Shown here piece after piece: positions 1 through 9,209 of a stretch of DNA of 64,000 bases. Both the position numbers and the translations under genes were made by a program. The DNA is taken from the NCBI RefSeq assembly GCF_001540865.1, contig NW_017893415.1:1-64000 (forward strand), written 5' to 3'. A model generated the notes under the pieces. It saw nothing but the letters and a program-made list of their open reading frames with translations. It ran no database searches and was not told the origin of the DNA. This DNA comes from Ananas comosus (lineage: Eukaryota; Streptophyta; Magnoliopsida; Poales; Bromeliaceae). The number at the start of each line of letters is the position of its first letter. Position 1 is the stretch's first letter.

Positions 1-350
1 TCGTGGATTCGAGGCGTGTTTGCTGCGGGGGCTTGCAGCGTGATCGGTTGAAGGAGTTCGATCGATTGAGGACCGACGAAGATAATCTACATCGAGGGTT
101 CAGTAAATTGAGTCATGTATTTTCGGTAAATCACTTGTACTCAATTGTTTCTATAGTAGATTTTTCGCGTGATCGGTCCTGTGGGTTTTTCTCCAAATTG
201 GAGTTTTTCCACATTAAATCTCGGTGTGTTGTTTTTAATTTCCGCTCTTACTTTAAATTCGCATCGGGAGTTTTGATTTTGCCGTTTACACATATTCACC
301 CCTCTCTAGATGTTAGTTACCATTTAGATCTTTGGGATCCATATCTTACA
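1..350 (+). mobile_element. 3' part of a SIRE-like Ty1/copia LTR
   Basis: The sequence matches the downstream half of the D1 LTR (about 28040-28402) and, more loosely, the D2 LTR, including the block before the C-rich 'attcacccc' stretch and the terminal ATATCTTACA. It ends in CTTACA at 350, the inverted partner of the TGTTAAG that begins D1. The rest of the LTR lies upstream of the window. It abuts a Ty3 gag at 351, so the Ty1 element inserted into, or recombined with, that Ty3 copy. Confidence 0.8.
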
Positions 351-715
351 CGAGGGAAAGTGCTTCAAGTGCTGCCAACCAGGACATGTTATTTGGGAGT
401 GCCTGAATTGGACGTCGTCTGCTCCGACGGCAGCATAAGTTCCTTCTATCTCGAGGCAGTTTGCGGGGTTGCCACCTGCTATGTCGACTAGATGCTCATC
501 AGCACCGCGTCAGCCGGAGGGATCTCGAGCACCGAGTGGACGGATTTTCGCCACTCAGGTGGAGGAGCTTGCTGTTCCAGATGATGTAGCGGCAGGTATT
601 GTTTTAATTAATGGCACTAGAGCTAGAGCTTTATTCGACACAGGTGCATCTCATTCATTCATTGGTGCCTCGTTTGCTAAAACTCATGGCTTTGAGGTGT
701 TGTATAGCCCGGATT
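351..715 (+). pseudogene. Element X: Ty3 gag zinc knuckle to protease, 5' fragment
   Basis: This is a decayed Ty3/gypsy gag-protease segment closely related to element C. In the frame of GKCFKC the knuckle reads CFKCCQPGH..EC, with the usual Gly of CX2CX4HX4C changed to Cys. It is followed by the Ser/Pro-rich linker with one stop, then the aspartic-protease core [11 protein letters not shown]. The reading stops at 715, where a minus-strand LTR is inserted, and resumes at 2828. Capsid and upstream gag are missing because the SIRE-like LTR abuts at 350. It cannot make a product. Confidence 0.85.
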
Positions 716-2827
716 TGTCACGCCCGAGCTCCGCCTATTTGGTCGGATTCGGGCACGTCAACAGACACCGAACGGACAACACCTCCCCTGTTCGCCCAAG
801 GCTCCAACAATAAGTATAATCAAGCAATTCAAGCAATGAGATTGCAATTATACAAGGCTTGCTCGAGGGCAAGCAACAACAAGTAGTGAAAGCTCTAAGC
901 TACTACATACAACCACATACATAATATTTGATTACTTTTTAACCAAATACAAGTAAACTAGCTCTATTACATTCATTCTTTTCTTTTTCATACATCATTA
1001 TACATCACATAGTCATCCAACCAAAATACATGCATTACATCTCTATACATCATTTCATTTCAACATACAAAAGTTGAACTATATACATGGAATGACTATA
1101 ACTCGGGTGGCCGCTAGCTACGGTGCTAAACCCTTGCCCCGATCCTCCGCCGGCCCGCTCGCGCTCGGATCTGCAGGGTTAGTAGTGTGAGGAAAGGAAA
1201 GGAAATAGCAAACCACACTAATGCTATTACTATGCCTGCAAGAAAACTGATCAATAGATAGATAGTCATATGTATGATAAATGCATGCATGCTTTCTTTC
1301 TCTTTGGCTTTTACCCAATCATACCGGTTAACACTTGTCAACCCCAAACTCAAAACCCAAAATCTCTATCATTCGGGGGGACTTTACCACGCCCGAGAGA
1401 CCGTCTTCTGGGGGGACTTTACCTCGCCCAGTGGTGACCAACTCCGGAGCGCACCGCTCGAGAGGGAGCTACCTCCCTCAAGCTAAGACTCAAGTGAGTA
1501 TCGATCCAATCCCCGATTTGAGGACGTATAGCCACATTTGCTAGTTTGCCACAAGCCACAATTGCATAATGTCATAACAGGTTTCTACCTTGTTATATAC
1601 TCCATTCTCTAGGCCACACTTACCATAATGCCTCAATAGGTTTAACCTTGTCTAGCATTTCACATTCTTGGTGCCAATCTCGTCGCTAATATCAATGTCA
1701 CCTTTGTTTACTATTGTCATAATCCATATCACACATTCACACAAGTATAGGGTTCCAACATACATGTCTCACATGGTTCCATACCAATTACTATGTTCAT
1801 CTACGTTAGAAGCATATAATTGAATCTCAACCAATAACCACATGTCGCTTTACCCTATTATGCATGAATGCCACTATTCACATATATGCTTAAATAAAGG
1901 TAACACAGATATAGAAGGAAACTTGAAGATTCCGGATAGCACCCCCCACCTTGTAGGAATGCTAAGATGCTACAGTTCAATTCTCGTGATTTTTGGAAGC
2001 CTAAGCCGCGAGGCAAAAACGAAGCTGAAACAAGCTTTTTCCTCGATTTCTCCGCGTACACTCGTCGGATCGCCGAACCGAGTTCGCCAACACGTTCGTT
2101 TACCTAACAATTAGGGTAATAAGAGATCAATCCCAAGCTTGGACCTCATTTGAACCATACCCTAACATAAATCCCAATATAACCCTCTATAAAGTCATCT
2201 TCTCCAAATACACCCCTAACACATAGAGAAGATGGAGCTAAACCACCATTACACCTCCTAGAAGCATAAACTAGAAGGAACAACCAAATCCTAGCTTAAA
2301 ACCATGGAAACTCACCTTTGGTTCAAGCTTTCCTCCAAGCTCTTGCACAATAGCAAGCAACACCCTTCACTTGCTCTTCTTCTCCACCAAGATCCCTCCA
2401 AATGCCTCCCTTGCTCAAGCTCTAGAGAAAGAGAAAGAGAGAGGAGAGGGTTTTAGAGAGAGAGAGGGAGCCCTTGGTGTGTTGGGGTTGAGAGAAATGA
2501 GAAAGAAATCTCATTTCTCAAACATATACACACTCACACTTACACAATTACACAAAAGCCCTTCTCATTTCACCAATACACAGCAGCCCACACTGGGCTG
2601 ATTTCGCGTACGGGGTCCGGACCCTGCACAAGGTCCGGACCCTAAGAGCACAATTTTTCAGCATTTGGCTGAAAACTTCCCAGCTAGCCCTCCTGGGTCC
2701 TCTAACCCCTATGCAACACTTTCCAAAGCGTTTAAAACACTTTGCGAACCATTCCGACTCGTTCGACACCGCGCTTCGCTCGTTTCAACGGAACTCGGCA
2801 CGACTCATGGGGATGCGATACGTTACA
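716..2827 (-). mobile_element. Solo Ty3-type LTR (2.1 kb) inserted in element X
   Basis: The element begins TGTCACGCCCG and ends CGTTACA, which is an LTR read from its 3' end on the minus strand (other LTRs here end GGGGCGTGACA and start TGTAA). It is flanked by GGATT (711-715) and GGAGT (2828-2832), an imperfect 5-bp duplication, and the interrupted protease reading frame resumes exactly after it. No internal region remains, so this is a solo LTR. It carries two GGTCCGGACC palindromes 18 bp apart (cores 2616-2621 and 2634-2639), a TCCGGA version of the palindromes in the other LTRs. Confidence 0.8.
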
Positions 2828-3226
2828 GGAGTATTTGTGGGTTAATGCACCAGAGCATTCATTTAGTGTTCACGAGGAGTGCACGGCTTGTCCAGTTCAG
2901 ATAGGTGATTGAATTATGCCGGCAGACTTGCTAGTGTTAAACTAGATGTGGGGCTTCGATATAATCTTGGGGATCGATTGGCTCTTCAAGTACTATGCGG
3001 TTATCGACTGTGAAAGCAAGGTGATCACTTTTCTTGAGCCTAACCAAGAGGACTTGATATATCGTGCATGTAAAAGCTCGCGCTTCGCGACGACCGTATC
3101 GACGGCGAGGGCGAGAAAGATGATTAAAGGTGGATGTGTGGCCTATATGGCGACGATGGTAGAGACTCAAAGGGAGCACTCGGAACTTGGGAATATTCGG
3201 GTAGCGTGCGAATTTCCGGACGTATT
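2828..3226 (+). pseudogene. Element X: protease and linker, 3' fragment
   Basis: Continues the frame broken at 715: [24 protein letters not shown], then MWGFDIILGIDWL and [14 protein letters not shown], ending at EFPDVF just before RT would begin. Element C has the same order. Two nonsense changes are visible relative to C: GD-stop-IMP (TGG to TGA) and the codon before MWGF (CAG to TAG). The frame is cut at 3226 by a minus-strand LTR, so RT, RNase H and integrase of X are absent. It is a fossil. Confidence 0.85.
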
Positions 3227-3841
3227 TGTCACGCCCCGAGACCCGGCATAGGATCGCCGGATGCGTGCCCAGACCCGCCATATGCCTGCACATATAAGGC
3301 GTCTACAACAAAAGAGATATAGAAGCAAAAAGAAATAAAGTCACTAGAGATATCAGAGCTACTAATAGCTAACAACTAACAACAAGTAGAGAAAGGAGAA
3401 AGTAAACTACTAAACATAAAGATAAAGTAAGTACAAGAGTTATCACAAAAGTACTACAAAAAGGATGGTCTCTATACAAGGTACAACTCTCATCCTCTCC
3501 CAAAAAGGAAACAAAGAAGAGGTGGACCACCTATCGAACGTCCCTCACTCACAAGCTAGCTCGTGACGATTCCCTTTCCTCGGTCCCTAGCCTCGCCTGG
3601 AGTGGAAGGCTCTGAAATAAAAAAAAGAAATAGAGGGCGTGAGAACTATAATTTATAGTTACCAGTGGGCAATTACTGACCTCAGCACAATGCACCACTA
3701 GGCCCACAGAAAAGGGGTAAGTAACGATAGAATTAGACAATAATAAGCTGCTGAACTGAAAGCATGTATGAAATGCAATACTACTATGCCACATGTAAAC
3801 ATGATATGTATCAATGCTATCATGATTGAACATGCCAATAC
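3227..3841 (-). mobile_element. Minus-strand Ty3 LTR, 3' 615 bp only
   Basis: Starts TGTCACGCCCCGAGACC at 3227, the reverse complement of an LTR 3' end of the same family as element A. Shared blocks include 'tataaggcgtctacaa', the 'cagtgggcaattactgacc' stretch and 'ccactaggccc'. It stops at 3841, where the plus-strand LTR of A begins TGTAGCACACTGG. The left flank GTATT (3222-3226) has no partner, so the remainder was lost or displaced. Element A seems to have inserted into, or fused with, an LTR of its own family. Confidence 0.75.
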
Positions 3842-6528
3842 TGTAGCACACTGGACCTTTGCAAATTGCGAGGTTCGAGTGTTTGGATGTATTTCGAGCT
3901 TTTCCACACTTGGTGGAGGGTTGTAAATGTTTTCCGACCTAAAAAGTTCGAAAACTGGAATTCTGGACAAGTCCTGAGAGTTTTTACTCTCGGGGACCGG
4001 TCCCTGGAAGGAGAGACCGGTCCCCGAGTGAGCAGTGTTGCGGCAGCCCTGAGGCAACCGGTCCCTGGCGGGCGAGACCGGTCCCCGAGCGCGCCTTCGC
4101 AGAGAAAGACCGGTCCCACGCAGGGAGAGACCGGTTCCCGAACGTTGGTTCTCCGGGTTCGCAGCGAAAGACCGGTCCCTGCTGGGGAGAGACCGGTCCC
4201 TCTGGGCGAAAATTGCCCAGTTCTGGCTGATGCAATTTTGGATTTTTGGAGGACCTAGCTGGATTTTGTTACAATAGAGGGTCTATATGACCCATCCACC
4301 CTCTCTTCTCCCCATTTCCCTCCTCACACACTCCCCACATCCTTGCTAGAGAGAGAAGAAGGAGAAGAAGAGGAAGGAGAAGAAGAGGAGAAGGATCTAA
4401 CTTGGGTTTGGAGCATCCCTTTGCCTTTCTTCCTCTTCCCACCTTGTTGGTGCTTGAAGGCTTGGACTTGGAGCTTGCAAAGGAGAAGATCTTCACCCTT
4501 TGAGCTTGGATTGGAGCTTCTTAGAGGTTGGTAGCCCTTTCTCTCCTTCTAGACCTTGGATTTGAGGTTTTTGTATTGGAACCCTAGAATGAGGTTTTAG
4601 GGTTGATTTTGGGGCTATTTGATCTAGGACTTTTGAGGCTAGATTGATTGGATTAGAACCTTCCTTGAGCTTGGATTGGAAGGGTTCTAGCTCTCTTTTA
4701 GAGCTTTGGAAGAGATTTCTTCTCTTGAGGTGAGGTTTAGCCCTTTCGTTAGGTTGTTAAAGTTTGACATTATAGTTTGATCGTAATGCCCGTGTATCTT
4801 GTCGCTCAATACTTTTAGGGTATTTTGAGACTCGGGGACAACTCCGTTCGGCGAATCGAAGGAGCACGCGACGGTTCGGTGGGTTTGACCTAGCCTATGA
4901 TATGAGAAATGCTCATATTTGGCAAAATATGTTTCGTAAAGTAGAAATTTATGCATTTTCATGTTAAATGTATTTAATATGAATTTTAGAATGCTTAACA
5001 TGCATATATTATGTATAGTAAAATTTTAGACCCCTATGTGGTAGAGTGCATGCATGTGAGACTTAGCATTCTGGTTATGATTGGGAACCATGATTTCTAT
5101 TATGGAAATGAATCTTGCTTTCATGCATTTAACCTATATGCCAATTGTGACATTAGGAATGTTAGAAGCCTAGAGAGGGCTTGAGAACTTGGACTATTTG
5201 AGAATTGGGACAATGTCATAAAGAGGCATTGGACCCGGGTCATGGTAATCATTGGTATTAATGTTTTAATTGAAATATAGAATAAGATTTGGGCTCGATC
5301 TGTTGTGATGCTTAAGTGTCATAAAGAGGCGCTAAGCAAGTGAGTGTTGGGACATCACTTAGAGACAATTGGCTAGATCCTTGGGATGCTAGTGACCTCG
5401 CCATGTTAGAGACATGTGGATAGAGTATTTGAGACAGTGACCTTGCTTGTTTGCCATTTGTGCTCATTCGCACATGCTTGTGAGGGTCGCTACAAGCCGG
5501 CACTCCGGAGTTAGCCTACGCGACTTATGTTCGCTCGTGCGGTATTGAGAAGCCTACGGGGTCGAGTGGGACAGACACATTCCAAGAGTAGGGATGTTGG
5601 GCTACCACAGGCACTTAGGCGGTGCAAGCTGGACTACCCTTGGTAGGTCCCTAATTGGAAATGGAAATCGACACGGGATGAGTTTGTTATAATCACTACT
5701 AAATAGAGAGTGGTAGTTGGATTACTCGGACTTGCTTCTAGCATAGGTTTGGACTTTGGGTATACATACATACATGTAGTATGCTAGGAGGCAGTGTTTA
5801 ATTGCATTCATATAAACAGTGTTGCTATGATAAGGGATAATCCTCATAATTTCATTTAAGCAAACCATGATATTATTTATGGCTAAGTAGAGACATATTC
5901 TTCATGACAAGATCATTGTGCATTACATGAATGCCATGTTTAATTGCAAGTAATATTTTAGCATTTTCATTATGCTTTCATAGATGCAAATTACTCGTTA
6001 TTGCTTTTAACTTACCCTTCTCTTTTGGGCCTAGTGGTGCAATGAGCTGAAGTCAGTAATTGCCCACTGGGAACTATAAATTATAGTTCTCATGCCCTCT
6101 GTTTTATGTTTTCTTTCAGAGCCTTCCACGCCGGGAGAGGCTAGGGACCGCGGGAAGGGAGTTGCTTTGAGCTAGCTTCCTTCGAGGACGATTTGATAGG
6201 TGGTCTACCTCTCGTGATTTTATTTTGTGAGAGGTTGTGAGTTGTACCCGTTTATGTATAGAGACCACCCTTCTTTTGGATCTTGTTTTTCTTTTTCAGG
6301 AGATAGTACTGTACTACCTTATGGCTACTTTTATTGTTTAGTTATGTTTCTTTTACTCTGGTTTAGATGATAGAACTTTACTCGCTCTGATATCATTATT
6401 TATCGCTATGCTATTTGTTCTACTTCTTACTTTACTTCCGCTTTTGTTGTAGACGCCTTATATGTGTAGACATATGGCGGGTCTGGGTGCGCTACTGGGA
6501 GGGCCTTCGCCGGTCCCGGGGCGTGACA
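3842..6528 (+). mobile_element. Element A 5' LTR (Ty3 chromovirus)
   Basis: A 2,687-bp LTR from TGTAGCACACTGGACC to GGGGCGTGACA, immediately followed by a tRNA-Met primer site. Its parts in order are: an array of eight ACCGGT palindromes (3996-4197), a TATA-like TCTATATGA near 4284, a CT-rich stretch, a GAAGAAG purine tract (about 4345-4395), a good 5' splice-site match GAG|GTGAGG at 4727-4735, a stem-loop followed by the palindrome CTCCGGAG (5503-5510), and the conserved 3' segment. The 5' flank is AATAC. The matching 3' LTR of A is not in the window. Confidence 0.9.
3996..4197 (+). promoter_or_regulatory. Array of eight ACCGGT-centred palindromes in LTR A
   Basis: ACCGGT cores start at 3996, 4016, 4057, 4077, 4109, 4130, 4171 and 4192, mostly inside GGGACCGGTCCC-like palindromes. 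They form four pairs spaced 20, 20, 21 and 21 bp; pair starts are 61, 52 and 62 bp apart. The array ends about 87 bp before a TATA-like TATAT at 4284. Position and phasing suggest U3 transcription-factor sites; this is inference. Confidence 0.7.
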
Positions 6529-6537
6529 GATTAGTTT

Positions 6538-6549
6538 GGTATCAGAGCT
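6538..6549 (+). other. Primer-binding site, initiator tRNA-Met (element A)
   Basis: TGGTATCAGAGC lies 9 nt after the LTR end and is complementary to the 3' end of initiator tRNA-Met, the usual minus-strand primer of plant Ty3 elements. Confidence 0.93.
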
Positions 6550-6666
6550 AGGTTGAGTCTTAGAGGACCTAGCAAACCTTAGGCCGGTTGGACTATAGGA
6601 ATTAGGCTCGTGAGAGACGAGGTCTATTGACTTGTGAGGGAAAGTATTTTAATTGGGTTTGATGAT

Positions 6667-6686
6667 AACTCTAAAAAGTTAGAGTT
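6667..6686 (+). other. Leader hairpin 1 of element A
   Basis: AACTCTAA (6667-6674) pairs perfectly with TTAGAGTT (6679-6686) around loop AAAG. Elements C and E have a differing hairpin at the same place (GTCTCTAA/TTAGAGGC and GTCTCTA/TAGAGAC), with outer pairs that covary. Confidence 0.65.
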
Positions 6687-6720
6687 TGATCGGAGTGTAT
6701 GGCTTCTAACTTCGCGGAGG

Positions 6721-6746
6721 GTTACGTTGGCGGCCGACAACGTAAC
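6721..6746 (+). other. Leader hairpin 2 of element A, self-complementary loop
   Basis: GTTACGTTG (6721-6729) pairs over 9 bp with CAACGTAAC (6738-6746); the loop is GCGGCCGA, containing the self-complementary CGGCCG. C and E keep the loop but have different stem bases that still pair. This resembles a retroviral dimerisation-initiation hairpin; the function is inferred. Confidence 0.65.
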
Positions 6747-6832
6747 ATCGGGAGTTAGTAGTGAAGGACACTTCCTTACTTTCGCATGATTTGGGATTTT
6801 ATCTACTTGAGCGGGGATGCGATAGCGTGGGT

Positions 6833-6860
6833 TACTAACGTGCGCTTTTATATTCTGTAG
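6833..6860 (+). promoter_or_regulatory. Predicted branch point and 3' splice site before gag (A)
   Basis: TACTAAC at 6833-6839 is an ideal branch-point sequence. A T-rich stretch ending CTGTAG places the AG at 6859-6860, and the gag ATG follows at 6866. C and E have the same arrangement. Confidence 0.6.
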
Positions 6861-6865
6861 TGACG

Positions 6866-9209
6866 ATGCCGATTACTCGCTCCCAGTCTGCCGGGGCGGA
6901 TGATGCGGCACACCCCGAGGAGGTCGAGACCTCCGCTACTTCCGGATCTAGTGAGGTCCGCGACTTGAGGGCCCAGCTTGCGGTTCTCACTGATCTGTTC
7001 GCGCAGCAGACGGCAGCGGCGCAGCGACAGGCTGAGGTAGCCCAATGGCAGGAGGCGCGGATGAAGCATCTTGAGGACCTCCTACTGCAGCAGGCGGCAG
7101 CTTCGAGGGAGACCCAGGGCCCCACACCGCCAGCACCCGTGGTGGACGTCGCACCGAGGGCGCAGTCCCCCGCGCCCAGTTCTTCACGTGCGGCACCGGC
7201 GACCGCACCTCGGGAGGAGGTGGCTGCAGCACTACCTGTTCAGAGACCAATGTCGGGGGCGGCATTTCCCGTGATGGCCGAGGGAGCTGAGCGGGATCGG
7301 CTCATGGATCGCCTCAGTGAGTTCAGGAGGTGCAGCCCGAGGATCTTCGATGGCGAGAACGTCGACCACTGGATTGTTGAGAAGTGGTTGATGCATATGG
7401 AGAAGCTTTTTCGAGATACCTTCGTTGAGGAGAGGGACAGGGTTTGGCTCGCCACTCACTTTCTGGACGGCGAGGCCTATCGTTGGTGGTTGGATATCCA
7501 GGACAACCCTGGCACCGACTTGACAGCGATTACATGGACTAGGTTCAAGAAGCTTCTTCTGGCGCACCACTTTCCTACCAGCGTCAAGAGGAAGATGGAG
7601 CAGGATTTGCGCAGTTTGCGCCAGGATGAGCGGTCAGTGGCTGAGTACGAGAGGGAGTTCTCCCGGATACTACACTGTGTACCGTTTGTTGTGAGGGATG
7701 ATGAGGACAAGGCCCGCATCTTTGAGCGCGGTTTGCGGCCTTCTATCTTCCGGTTGGTGCAGTCTTCCAACCTCCAGACCTACCGGGAGGTTGTGGATCG
7801 AGCCTTGATTGTGGAGGCAGGAGCGGCGAATCTGCAGGAGCATCGCGAGAGCTTGGAGAAAGGGAAGGGAAAGAGGCCCGCGGCTGAGGGTGCGAGCCAG
7901 ACGCACTCACGGAGGCCGCCGAGACACCCCAGGAGCCGGAGCCAGTCACGAGGACGTGGCCAGTCTACTCAGCGAGGAGGACCCGATCGTCGTCAGGCTC
8001 CCCGCTGCATGATTTATGGCGGTCCTCATTATCCGCGGCAGTGTTCACGCAGCCGGGGCAGGTGCATCTTGTGTGGCCAGAAGGGCCACTTCCAGTCGGA
8101 CTGCCCGAGGAGTCCATTGCCAGCGCCATCTTCGACATCTGCACCAGCTTCGCCAGGTCCCAGCCAGGGGACATCTTCTGCGCATCACCAGGCCGGTCGG
8201 CCACCTGTCCAGCGGCAGACGGAGGGGTCACGACAGGCCCCGAGCGGGCGTATGTACGCAGCCCAGACTGAGGAGGCGACGCCAGCCGAGAATGTGGTCG
8301 CAGGTATCATTTTACTTCATGGTATTCGAGTTAGAGCTTTATTTGATACCGGTGCATTGCATTCATTCATAGACCGGCTGTTTGCCGAGTTGCATGGCAT
8401 CCCACTTGTATCCTTGTTACATCCTGGACGAGTTGTTGTACCCGATCACTCTTTAGACATTCGGGAGTTTTGCCCCAGTTGCCCTGTTAGGATTGGAGAT
8501 TGGATTATGCCCGTGGACTTACTAGCTTTGCACAAACTCGGGGAGTTTGATGTTGTGTTGGGCATGGATTGGCTGACCAAGTACTTTGCCACCATCGATT
8601 GTAAGAATCGAACGGTGACATTTAGAGAGCCGGGGCAGGCGGAGGTTGTGTACCGAGGATGCCAGAGTTCGCTGTTTGCGATGACGATTAGCTCTTCTCG
8701 AGCTCGGCAGTTGATTAGTAGAGGCTGCGTTGCCTACTTGGCTACTGTTGTGTTGCGGGGTGTGGACGATGCCCCTAGGCTTGAGGATATCCCCGTAGTG
8801 CGGGAGTTTGGAGATGTGTTTCCAGCGGAGCTTCCAGGCATGCCTCCTGATAGGGAGATTGAGTTTGTGGTAGATCTCGTCCCCGGGACTACCCCAATCT
8901 CAAAGGTACCCTATAGGATGGCAGCAGCAGAGTTGAAGGAACTGAAGGCACAGTTGCAGGATCTTCTAGATAAGGGTTTTGTGCGACCGAGTGTGTCACC
9001 TTGGGGGGCACCGGTTTTGTTTGTGAAGAAGAAGGATGGATCACTTCGCTTGTGTGTGGACTATCGTGAACTCAATAAAGTCACGATTAAGAACAAGTAT
9101 CCATTGCCGAGGATTGATGATCTATTTGATCAACTCCAGGGATCTTGTGTATATTCCAAGATTGACTTGCAGTCGGGATATCACCAGTTGAGGATCAGAC
9201 CTGAGGATG
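6866..9209 (+). CDS. Element A gag-protease-RT polyprotein, truncated in RT
   Basis: A single open frame of about 781 codons from ATG 6866 ([10 protein letters not shown]), cut by the LTR of element B at 9210. The order is: an N-terminal Gln/Ala-rich helical region, a retrotransposon capsid domain (about residues 150-300, with [11 protein letters not shown] and VAEYEREF), a basic Arg/Ser linker, and a zinc knuckle [14 protein letters not shown] at about residue 400. A preceding knuckle-like [13 protein letters not shown] has lost its second Cys. The protease motif [11 protein letters not shown] has its Asp near residue 494, and RT runs through CVDYRELNK and [11 protein letters not shown]. The RT catalytic FIDD box, RNase H, integrase and chromodomain are missing. 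The upstream GTG at 6860 was rejected as start because the ATG matches the other gag starts. What remains has no stops, so the B insertion may be the main lesion. Confidence 0.9.

Noticed and set aside
3..491. 162-codon frame at the window start
   Set aside because: It spans the SIRE-like LTR/Ty3 gag junction in a frame different from gag.
3996..4197. Regular short repeats resembling a CRISPR array
   Set aside because: The repeats are short palindromes inside LTRs of a plant genome, with near-constant linkers shared between elements and no cas genes.
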